A DNA stretch of 6,051 nucleotides. It comes from Woeseiaceae bacterium. GTDB taxonomy: Bacteria > Pseudomonadota > Gammaproteobacteria > Steroidobacterales > Woeseiaceae. The stretch lies in NCBI GenBank assembly GCA_022615525.1, contig JAKEGN010000145.1, positions 1 through 6,051 of the forward strand. Direction: 5' to 3'. Shown one piece after another: positions 1 to 5,638 of this stretch; the first letter of the stretch is position 1; each line of letters opens with the position of its first letter. A program made the translations under genes and the position numbers. The notes under the pieces were generated by a model. That model was not told the DNA's origin. It did no database searches and saw only the letters and a program-made list of their open reading frames with translations.

Positions 1-626
1 TCGTTGTGTGACAGGCGCCCGGTCAGGACGAAACTATGCTCTTTCGGTGCTTCCAGGGGGTTTACTGTTCTCAGATCAACGATGCCGGCTACGCCGCCTT
101 CGAGCTGGGACGATTTCGGAGACTTGTAGACGGCAGCCTGGTTGATGAGTTCAACCGGGTACTGGTCGAACGTCAACCAGCGCGTACCCGCGGAATAACC
201 CGCCGTCGACGCCTGCTCGCGGCCATTCAAGGTTGTCTGGATGAAGTCACCGTTCATGCCACGGATGTTCAGCTCCGAGGATTGTCCCGAATCGCGGATC
301 GTGGTCACGCCCGGCACCCTGGCCAAGGCATCGGCGATGGAGGCGTCCGGCAGCGTTCCGAGCGCACCGGCATCGATGACGTCGGAAATGCTGTCACCCA
401 AGCGCTTCGACTCGACCGAATTGAGGATGCTGGTGCGAACGCCGATGGTTATGATCTCTTCGATCCGATCGTCGCCACTATCCTGCGCCAGCGCGAAATT
501 CGGCATCATTTGCGCACCCGGCAAGGCGGCAGCCACCGCAAGCGATACGGCTGTGCGGCGGATGTTCAAGCTGAGTTTGTAGTTATTCGAACGAGACAGC
601 GGCTTGCTGCGCTTCCTGGTGACCAT
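1..626 (-). CDS. TonB-dependent outer-membrane receptor, N-terminal part (runs off left edge)
   Basis: This is an outer-membrane active transporter powered by TonB-ExbBD. Only the first 208 codons are in the window. The protein begins MVTRKRSKPLSRSNNYKLSL. A basic n-region is followed by a hydrophobic stretch (about residues 25-38) and a signal peptidase I site, ALA-QD, after residue 47. A TonB-box-like segment, EEIITIGVR (56-64), follows. The plug domain starts near residue 75: SDVIDA, LPDASIADALARVPGV, the NIRGM turn, LNGREQ, then FDQYPVELINQAAVYKSP and EGGVAGIVDLRTVNP. The last two motifs are typical of the Xanthomonas/Caulobacter-style receptor family (TIGR01782-like). The start is supported by GGGGG five bases upstream of the ATG. 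The gene is divergent from malQ and shares a regulatory region with it, so maltodextrin or another alpha-glucan is the likely substrate, as for Caulobacter MalA. That specificity is inferred from the neighbour only. The beta-barrel lies outside the window. Confidence 0.93.
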   Translation of the reverse strand, partial: MVTRKRSKPLSRSNNYKLSLNIRRTAVSLAVAAALPGAQMMPNFALAQDSGDDRIEEIITIGVRTSILNSVESKRLGDSISDVIDAGALGTLPDASIADALARVPGVTTIRDSGQSSELNIRGMNGDFIQTTLNGREQASTAGYSAGTRWLTFDQYPVELINQAAVYKSPKSSQLEGGVAGIVDLRTVNPLEAPKEHSFVLTGRLSHN

Positions 627-666
627 CTTTTCCCCCGATACGGCTTCTGACCAAAGCTCCCCGGCT

Positions 667-695
667 ATGTTACGAATGCCCACAACGTCCGGCAA
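667..695 (-). promoter_or_regulatory. Candidate sigma70-type promoter of the TonB-dependent receptor gene
   Basis: Read on the minus strand, TTGCCG (690-695) and TAACAT (667-672) are separated by exactly 17 bases. Each hexamer matches four of six consensus positions. Transcription would start near 660, giving a leader of about 35 nt before the ATG at 626. The palindrome at 700-715 lies only 4 bp upstream of the -35 hexamer, a position better suited to an activator than to a simple blocking repressor. The match is moderate and could be chance. Confidence 0.4.
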
Positions 696-706
696 TGCAA
701 TGCAAT
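692..706 (+). repeat. Three tandem copies of GCAAT
   Basis: The pentamer GCAAT occurs three times in direct succession. The last copy forms part of the left half of the palindrome at 700-715, and the first overlaps the candidate -35 hexamer of the receptor promoter. It may be an extended protein contact site or a small slippage product. Confidence 0.6.
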
Positions 707-715
707 CGTATTCAT
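700..715. promoter_or_regulatory. Palindromic operator candidate A (receptor-proximal)
   Basis: The sequence is ATGCAATCGTATTCAT. It is an imperfect inverted repeat centred on CG and matches the second site at 846-861 at 14 of 16 positions, differing only in the two bases left of the CG. It lies 73 bp upstream of the receptor start codon. CG-centred palindromes of this size are typical of LacI-family regulators, which often control maltodextrin genes in Proteobacteria. The family assignment is inference; no regulator gene is in the window. Confidence 0.6.
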
Positions 716-845
716 ACACCTGATACTTTCTCGTCAGGATCGATTCGCGCACTGCTGTTGCTCGTGCAACGTTCTGGTATTAATGGCGCAACGGCAAATA
801 AACTCGTCGATCGCCTGCATATCGAACCTTCGACCCACTGGACCC

Positions 846-861
846 ATGCATACGTATTCAT
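846..861. promoter_or_regulatory. Palindromic operator candidate B (malQ-proximal)
   Basis: The sequence is ATGCATACGTATTCAT. It is a near-perfect inverted repeat: seven of eight base pairs are symmetric around the central CG, with a core of ATACGTAT. It repeats the motif at 700-715 and lies 79 bp upstream of the malQ start codon, mirroring the distance of site A from the receptor gene. This suggests that one regulator controls both divergent genes. Its relation to the malQ promoter is unclear because no good hexamer pair was found. Confidence 0.65.
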
Positions 862-940
862 TCTTACAAATGCACCTGCCATCTTGCGACGACTCCGCCG
901 ATTCGCGACAGTTGGCAGCGCATACACGGGCCGAACACTG

Positions 941-2491
941 ATGTCAGACGAACAACATAGAAAAGAGACGTTGCCGAGCAAGCCGCAGGCTGGCGTCTGC
1001 CTGCACATCACCTCGCTTCCCGGCCTTTACGGCATCGGCGAGATCGGCGACGCCGCTTGCGCGTTCGTCGACGCCATGGCGGACATGGAATTGCGTGTTT
1101 GGCAGATATTGCCGACGGGCCCGACGGCGTATGGCGATTCCCCATACCAGCCGTTGTCGACCTTCGCCGGCAACGAGTTGCTGGTCGATACAGCCAGCCT
1201 GATCCGTGCAGGTCTCCTGACCTCGAACGAAGCCGACGCGCTGCTCAGCCTGCCCGCACATACTGTCGACTACGGGGCGCTGATCCCGCGCAAAAAGGCA
1301 TTGCTGGAACGCGCGGCGGGCCGCTTCGAGGCGCAGGCAACCGCCGAGTTGAAAGCGGACTTCGACCGGTTTGTGGAAAGACATGATCGCGCCTGGCTTC
1401 ACGACTATGCGCTGTTTCGCGTGCTGAAGTCGCGCCATGGCGAGCGCGCATGGCCGGAATGGGACCCGGCTTTCGTGCACCGCGAAGAGCGTGCGTTGCG
1501 CGGCGTCGAAGCGAAGGCGGCGCGCCAGATCGAAAACATCAAGGTCGTGCAGTTCCTGTTTCACCGCCAGTGGCAACGCCTGCGCGAGTACGCGTCCGAG
1601 CGCCGCGTCTTGTTGTTCGGCGACATGCCGATCTGCATCGCGCTCGACAGTGCCGACGCCTGGGCGGATCGTGAGATGCTCTGTATTGACGCGGACGGGC
1701 GCCCGGAGCGGGTTGCCGGGGTGCCGCCGGACTATTTCAGCCAGGACGGACAGCTATGGGGCAACCCCCTCTATGACTGGCGTGCGCATGCCGCCAACGG
1801 CTACCGTTGGTGGATCGAACGGCTTCGGCGCGCAGCGGACTTGACCGACTTTGTGCGTATCGACCACTTCCGGGGCTTCGAGGCTTACTGGTCGGTGCCT
1901 TTCGAGGCCGCGACAGCGCGCATCGGTGAGTGGCAGCCGGGCCCCGGGGATGCCGTATTTGACGCGATGCGCGAAGCACTGGGTCATCTTCCCATCATCG
2001 CGGAAGATCTTGGTGTCATCACACCGGAAGTTGATGCGCTGCGAGACCGACACCGGATCCCCGGCATGAAAGTGCTGCAGTTCGAGGTCAGTTATGAAGG
2101 CTTCGACGTCGACAAGGTCGAGGAAAATTGCGTTTGCTATACCGGGACTCACGACAACGACACGACCGTTGGCTGGTTCCGCGGCAGCCCCGACGACAAC
2201 CGGCGGCCCGACGAGATTGCTCGGACCCGCGAGGCCGTGATCGAGGTCACCGGCGGCTCGGCCGAAACTATTCACGACGATCTCACCCGTCTCGCGTTTT
2301 CCACTCGCGCGAGGCTCGCAATTGCGCCGCTGCAGGACTTCCTTGGCCTGGGCTCGGAAGCCCGCCTCAACACGCCAGGCACATCCGGCAAGAATTGGCG
2401 CTGGCGTATGGAATCTGAGCAGCTGACACCTTCGCGCCGGGCGGCTATCGCCGAAATGGTTGCCGACGCAGGTCGCTCCGGGCCCGGTTAA
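941..2491 (+). CDS. malQ: 4-alpha-glucanotransferase (amylomaltase, GH77)
   Basis: MalQ is a cytoplasmic enzyme that transfers alpha-1,4-glucan segments between maltodextrins and releases glucose. The 516-residue product is the short amylomaltase type, close to the roughly 500-residue Thermus enzyme and shorter than E. coli MalQ. The N-terminal GH77 signature AGVCLHITSLPGLYGIGEIG follows about 15 leader residues. All three catalytic acids are present: nucleophile D308 in VRIDHFRGFEAYW, acid/base E355 in IIAEDLGVITPEV, and D405 in TGTHDNDTT. Also conserved are DMPICIALDSADAW (from D228), DYFSQDGQLWGNPLYDW (from D264), and LNTPGTSGKNWRWR near the C-terminus. The ATG at 941 is chosen because the 82 in-frame codons upstream do not resemble the family and cover both palindromes; its Shine-Dalgarno site is weak. 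It is divergent from a TonB-dependent receptor and ends at a strong hairpin. No sign of damage. Confidence 0.96.
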   Translation: MSDEQHRKETLPSKPQAGVCLHITSLPGLYGIGEIGDAACAFVDAMADMELRVWQILPTGPTAYGDSPYQPLSTFAGNELLVDTASLIRAGLLTSNEADALLSLPAHTVDYGALIPRKKALLERAAGRFEAQATAELKADFDRFVERHDRAWLHDYALFRVLKSRHGERAWPEWDPAFVHREERALRGVEAKAARQIENIKVVQFLFHRQWQRLREYASERRVLLFGDMPICIALDSADAWADREMLCIDADGRPERVAGVPPDYFSQDGQLWGNPLYDWRAHAANGYRWWIERLRRAADLTDFVRIDHFRGFEAYWSVPFEAATARIGEWQPGPGDAVFDAMREALGHLPIIAEDLGVITPEVDALRDRHRIPGMKVLQFEVSYEGFDVDKVEENCVCYTGTHDNDTTVGWFRGSPDDNRRPDEIARTREAVIEVTGGSAETIHDDLTRLAFSTRARLAIAPLQDFLGLGSEARLNTPGTSGKNWRWRMESEQLTPSRRAAIAEMVADAGRSGPG

Positions 2492-2530
2492 TTATTCCTC
2501 ATTGCCGAGCGGCGCCACCGAGGCAAGAAT

Positions 2531-2554
2531 GAAACCCCGCATGTGCGGGGTTTC
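2531..2554. terminator. Perfect hairpin terminator after malQ
   Basis: GAAACCCCGC and GCGGGGTTTC form a perfect 10-bp stem around the 4-nt loop ATGT, 39 bp after the malQ stop codon. The A/T ends of the stem supply a short T run on both strands, but no long T tract follows. It lies between malQ and the convergent minus-strand remnant at 2581-2793, so it could stop transcription from either side. Confidence 0.8.
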
Positions 2555-2580
2555 CTGGTCTCTCGAACGATGCCGGACGT

Positions 2581-2793
2581 TTACTTGATTGTAATTCCAC
2601 GAAACAGATATTCACCCGCTATTTCGTGCATGCCCGGGTAGTTCTTTTGTGCGTATTCCGAGGTACTGTCCGCTTGCTCCTCGGTAAACTTGACCATGAA
2701 TGCGTCATACCTGGCTTTGTTCGGTCCCAGAGCTGCGGTATTGGGAAACTTCACGACCAGCATCAGGTTGAAGTCACCGCGCCAAACCTGCAA
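2581..2793 (-). pseudogene. C-terminal remnant of a small hypothetical protein
   Basis: The minus-strand frame encodes 70 residues. It runs from LQVWRGDFNLMLVVKFPN through AALGPNKARYDAFMVKF to PGMHEIAGEYLFRGITIK and a TAA stop. It reads like real protein: a beta-strand core (LMLVVKFPN), an acidic amphipathic helix and a closing strand. This resembles the C-terminal half of small periplasmic proteins with a dimeric alpha/beta-barrel fold, an assignment made from memory of similar sequences and therefore weak. The only start near the upstream end is TTG at 2791-2793, immediately preceded in frame by TGA, with no recognisable ribosome-binding site. None of the three minus-strand frames upstream shows a matching N-terminal half or signal peptide. 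I therefore read it as a truncated, decayed gene. An internal ATG start (2761-2763) for an even shorter protein is possible but less likely. Confidence 0.5.
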
Positions 2794-3095
2794 TCAATGG
2801 TGCTATTTTCACAGTTCTGTCGTCCTCATGATTATTGAAATGGATATTGAATGGGCCAAAGCCACGAATACACCAATTACGGCATGGCAAAAACGTGGGC
2901 GCAGTGTAGACCTGTTGGTGCATCAATAATGCGCACATGAACGATTTGCGGCGGCACGAATTGCAGTGACAGTAAGCTTGTTCTGTCTGGATTGCGGAGT
3001 TGCACTTGATGGATCGGGATCGAATTGAGATCACTGTCGCGGCAATTCCGTGTTTTTAGGTATCATCGCTGCTTCGTTACGGGAGGCGATCACCT
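2794..3095. other. Gene-free spacer upstream of the peptidase operon
   Basis: About 300 bp that are more AT-rich than the flanking genes, with no open frame that looks like protein, no tRNA and no clear inverted repeat. It should contain the promoter of the 3096-6051 operon. A TATCAT at 3061-3066 resembles a -10 element but has no acceptable -35 at 16-18 bp. TTGAGA at 3025-3030 resembles a -35 but has no -10 at the right distance. The region may be residue of the gene whose 3' end survives at 2581-2793. Confidence 0.5.
3081..3086 (+). promoter_or_regulatory. Ribosome-binding site of the S9 peptidase gene
   Basis: GGGAGG lies 9 bases upstream of the ATG at 3096. It is the strongest Shine-Dalgarno match in the window and fixes the start of the lipoprotein signal peptide. 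Confidence 0.85.
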
Positions 3096-5048
3096 ATGAA
3101 TTTTCTTCGCCAGCCATTGAGCATGCTCATCCTTGCAACTGTAGCCGCGGCTTGTGGCGGCGGTGACAAGGCATCTGTCACCTCGGCAGAGTCGCCGGTC
3201 GCCACGCCAACTGCCACAACGCCCGCTCCACGATACGATGCAGCTGCCTTTTTCACCACCACGTCATATTCACTGGCCTCCGGCTATGCATGGTCGCCTG
3301 ATGACACGGCGTTACTGGTCAGTTCAGACCATACCGGCATCTTCAATGTTTACGCGCTTGCCGCTGCCGATGGCGCAAAGACGCCCTTGACCGACTCGAC
3401 AACGGACTCGACTTTTGCGGTGTCCTGGTTCCCCGACGATGCACGCGTGTTGTTCAGCGCGGACCAGGGCGGCAATGAACTCGATCACCTGTACGTGCGC
3501 GAGCTCTCCGGTGAAACGCGTGACCTCACGCCGGGCGACAATCTCAAGGCCGAGTTCCTCGGCTGGTCGGGCGATGGCGAGTTTTTCTTCGCCTACACAA
3601 ACGAGCGCGACGCGCAGGCCTTCGACGTGTATCGATATTCATCGAAGGACTACGCGCGAACGATGATTTTCGAAAACGTTGACGCTTTCGATATCTCGGG
3701 CGTTGCCCCGGATGGAAGCGTCATCGCCATGGTCAAACCGCGCACCAGCGCCGACTCGGATGTCTACGTGCTGGACACGACCGCCAGCGACTCCGTGCCG
3801 CAGCTCATCACGGCGCACGAAGGGAACGTGTCGCACGGCGTGTACGCGTTCACCCGCGACAGCAGGAAACTCGTGTACTCGACGAACGAACACGGCGAAT
3901 TTGACCAGGCCTGGAGTTACGACCTTGGCAGCGGCGAGAAGGCGCCCCTCGTTTCCGCTGACTGGGACGTCATGTTCGTCTCCTTCTCGCAGTCCGGCCG
4001 CTACCGTGTCTCGGCGACGAACGATGATGCGCGTACCGTCATTCGCATCCTCGACAACAAAACCGGCAAGGAACTGGAGCTGCCTGGCCTGCCACCCGGC
4101 GATCTTGCACAGATCCGCTTCTCCAGGGCCGAGGACCGGGTTGCGCTGATGCTGAGTTCCGATACTTCGCCGAACGACGTCTACACCGTGGATCTTGCAG
4201 CCGGGAAGAGCATCCGACTGACGACAGCCCTGAATCCCACGATCGACGAGGCACACCTCGTTGCGTCCGAAGTCGTGCGTTACAAGAGCTACGACGGCGT
4301 TGAGATTCCGTCGATCCTGTACCGCCCGACGGGCTCGTCCGCAACGCACAAAGTGCCGGCGCTGGTGTGGGTCCACGGCGGTCCCGGCGGGCAAAGCCGC
4401 ACTGGCTATTCAGCGACCATTCAACACCTCGTGAATCACGGTTACGCGATTCTCGCGGCGAACAACCGCGGTTCCTCCGGCTACGGCAAGACTTTCTTTC
4501 ATCTCGACGACAAGAAGCACGGTGAGGTCGATCTGCAGGATATCGTGCACGCGAAGACCTATCTCGCCTCGCTCGAGTGGGTGGATGGCGAACGTATCGG
4601 CATCATCGGCGGGTCCTACGGCGGCTACATGGTCGGCGCCGCCCTGGCGTTCGAACCGGAGGTCTTCGACGTCGGCATCAATATCTTCGGCGTGATGAAC
4701 TGGGTGCGCACACTCACCAGCATTCCGCCGTGGTGGGAATCGTTCAAGGAAGCGCTTTACGATGAGATGGGCGATCCGGCCACCGACGGCGAACGACACC
4801 GCCGCATCTCACCGCTGTTTCATGCACAGAACATCACGAAACCGTTATTGGTAGTGCAGGGTGCGAATGATCCGCGCGTGCTCCAGGTGGAAAGCGACGA
4901 GATCGTCGCCGCGGTGCGTGCCAACGAGATACCGGTGGAGTATGTGCTGTTCGCCGATGAAGGACACGGCTTCACCAAGCGCGAGAACAGGATCAAGGCG
5001 TCGGAAGCGTATGTCACGTTCCTGGACCAGTATTTGAAGGTGCAGTAG
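3096..5048 (+). CDS. S9 family (prolyl oligopeptidase / acylaminoacyl peptidase-like) lipoprotein
   Basis: A 650-residue serine peptidase predicted to cleave oligopeptides outside the cytoplasm. The N-terminus MNFLRQPLSMLILATVAAAC is a lipoprotein signal with the lipidated cysteine at position 20. Gly follows at +2, so outer-membrane sorting is expected, and a Thr/Pro/Ala-rich linker reaches to about residue 46. Residues about 55-385 form a beta-propeller of repeated strands such as YAWSPDDTALLVSSD and VSWFPDDARVLFSAD, which gates substrate entry in this family. The alpha/beta-hydrolase domain starts near 395 (YKSYDGVEIPSILYRP). It carries HGGPGG (427-432), the nucleophile S507 in GGSYGGY, D592 in GANDPR and H624 in DEGHGF: a complete triad with normal spacing. 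It is the first gene of a three-gene operon and has a strong ribosome-binding site. The substrate is unknown; peptide scavenging is the likely role. The length and both domains look intact. Confidence 0.94.
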   Translation: MNFLRQPLSMLILATVAAACGGGDKASVTSAESPVATPTATTPAPRYDAAAFFTTTSYSLASGYAWSPDDTALLVSSDHTGIFNVYALAAADGAKTPLTDSTTDSTFAVSWFPDDARVLFSADQGGNELDHLYVRELSGETRDLTPGDNLKAEFLGWSGDGEFFFAYTNERDAQAFDVYRYSSKDYARTMIFENVDAFDISGVAPDGSVIAMVKPRTSADSDVYVLDTTASDSVPQLITAHEGNVSHGVYAFTRDSRKLVYSTNEHGEFDQAWSYDLGSGEKAPLVSADWDVMFVSFSQSGRYRVSATNDDARTVIRILDNKTGKELELPGLPPGDLAQIRFSRAEDRVALMLSSDTSPNDVYTVDLAAGKSIRLTTALNPTIDEAHLVASEVVRYKSYDGVEIPSILYRPTGSSATHKVPALVWVHGGPGGQSRTGYSATIQHLVNHGYAILAANNRGSSGYGKTFFHLDDKKHGEVDLQDIVHAKTYLASLEWVDGERIGIIGGSYGGYMVGAALAFEPEVFDVGINIFGVMNWVRTLTSIPPWWESFKEALYDEMGDPATDGERHRRISPLFHAQNITKPLLVVQGANDPRVLQVESDEIVAAVRANEIPVEYVLFADEGHGFTKRENRIKASEAYVTFLDQYLKVQ

Positions 5049-5050
5049 GA

Positions 5051-5638
5051 ATGCTTCACGACAACCGGACGTTCTTACGGGCATTCCTGCGCTCACCGCA
5101 AGTGGTGGCATCCGTGATTCCAAGTTCGTCCTTTGTCGAGCGGCGCGTAGTGCGTGCGGCTGACGTGAGCCGGGCAGGCGTTGTGGTCGAACTTGGCGGC
5201 GGAGTCGGCGGTATCACGAGGTCATTGCTGCAAGCGATGGGACCACAGGCGCGCCTGCTCGTAATCGAACGCACCGACAGGTTTGTCGAGGTTCTGAAAC
5301 GCATAGACGACAGTCGCATCGAGATCGTGCACGGTTGCGCGAGCTCTATCGTTGCCCAGCTCGCGCGTCGCAAGCGTCCTGCAGCAGACGCCGTGGTCTC
5401 CGGCATTCCGTTTTCAACTATGCCGAAAGCGCTCGGTGCAGAGATCATTTCTGCGGTGCACGATGCATTGGCGCCGGGAGGCCGGTTCGTTGCCTACCAG
5501 CTCTCCGACCGCGTTGTGCGTTATGCCCGGCCGTTGCTCGGCGAACCCGCGATCGAATACGAGTTTCGCAATGTCCCGCCGTTGCGAATCTTCACATGGC
5601 ACAAAGCCGGCAGCCCGCGCAAATCGAACGGAATATGA
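5051..5638 (+). CDS. Class I SAM-dependent methyltransferase, phospholipid N-methyltransferase-like
   Basis: A 195-residue Rossmann-fold methyltransferase with no signal peptide. The N-terminal FLRAFLRSPQVVASVIPSSS is the membrane-proximal signature seen in bacterial phospholipid N-methyltransferases (PmtA-like, COG3963). SAM-binding motif I is VVELGGGVGG (45-54), and E73 in LLVIERTDRF should bind the ribose hydroxyls. SGIPFSTMP (117-125) occupies the motif IV position and matches the SG-[IL]-P signature of the family. The end, FRNVPPLRIFTWHKA, is also family-like. If the assignment holds, it would methylate phosphatidylethanolamine towards phosphatidylcholine at the inner membrane. An rRNA adenine dimethylase-like or small-molecule methyltransferase is an alternative. 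The motif I loop reads GGGVG rather than the usual GPGTG. The ATG lies 2 nt after the peptidase stop, and AAGG 10 bases upstream lies inside the peptidase gene, so translation is probably coupled. Confidence 0.82.
   Translation: MLHDNRTFLRAFLRSPQVVASVIPSSSFVERRVVRAADVSRAGVVVELGGGVGGITRSLLQAMGPQARLLVIERTDRFVEVLKRIDDSRIEIVHGCASSIVAQLARRKRPAADAVVSGIPFSTMPKALGAEIISAVHDALAPGGRFVAYQLSDRVVRYARPLLGEPAIEYEFRNVPPLRIFTWHKAGSPRKSNGI

Larger units (their letters stand above)
627..940. other. Divergent intergenic regulatory region between receptor gene and malQ
   Basis: This 314-bp non-coding stretch separates two divergent genes. The malQ reading frame stays open back to about 695, but nothing in that extension resembles glucanotransferase sequence, and it runs through both palindromes, so I treat it as non-coding. 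The region is visibly more AT-rich than the flanking genes. It holds a candidate receptor promoter, a triple GCAAT repeat and two 16-bp CG-centred palindromes. I could not assign a convincing -35/-10 pair for malQ. Confidence 0.8.

Noticed and set aside
36..650. Plus-strand open frame of 204 codons at the left edge
   Set aside because: It is antisense to the TonB-dependent receptor, whose translation shows clear signal peptide and plug motifs. The plus-strand product resembles no family I know.
666..681. A third copy of the palindrome near TTACGAATGCC
   Set aside because: It has a central CG, but its half-sites match each other and the consensus poorly.
695..940. N-terminal extension of malQ by 82 codons from an upstream start
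   Set aside because: The extension does not resemble GH77 sequence, runs through both palindromes, and would remove the divergent regulatory region. The ATG at 941 gives a normal family length.
2774..3034. Minus-strand 86-residue open frame with a CHCNSC segment, considered as a zinc-binding protein or the lost N-terminus of the remnant
   Set aside because: Apart from the cysteine cluster the sequence is low in protein-like character. It overlaps the remnant in a different frame and shows no signal peptide or family motif.
3025..3066. TTGAGA and TATCAT as a promoter pair for the peptidase operon
   Set aside because: The two hexamers are 30 bp apart, too far for sigma70, and neither has a good partner at 16-18 bp.
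3639..4394. Minus-strand 251-residue open frame inside the S9 peptidase gene
   Set aside because: It is a codon-bias shadow of the plus-strand gene, which carries a complete catalytic triad and propeller repeats.
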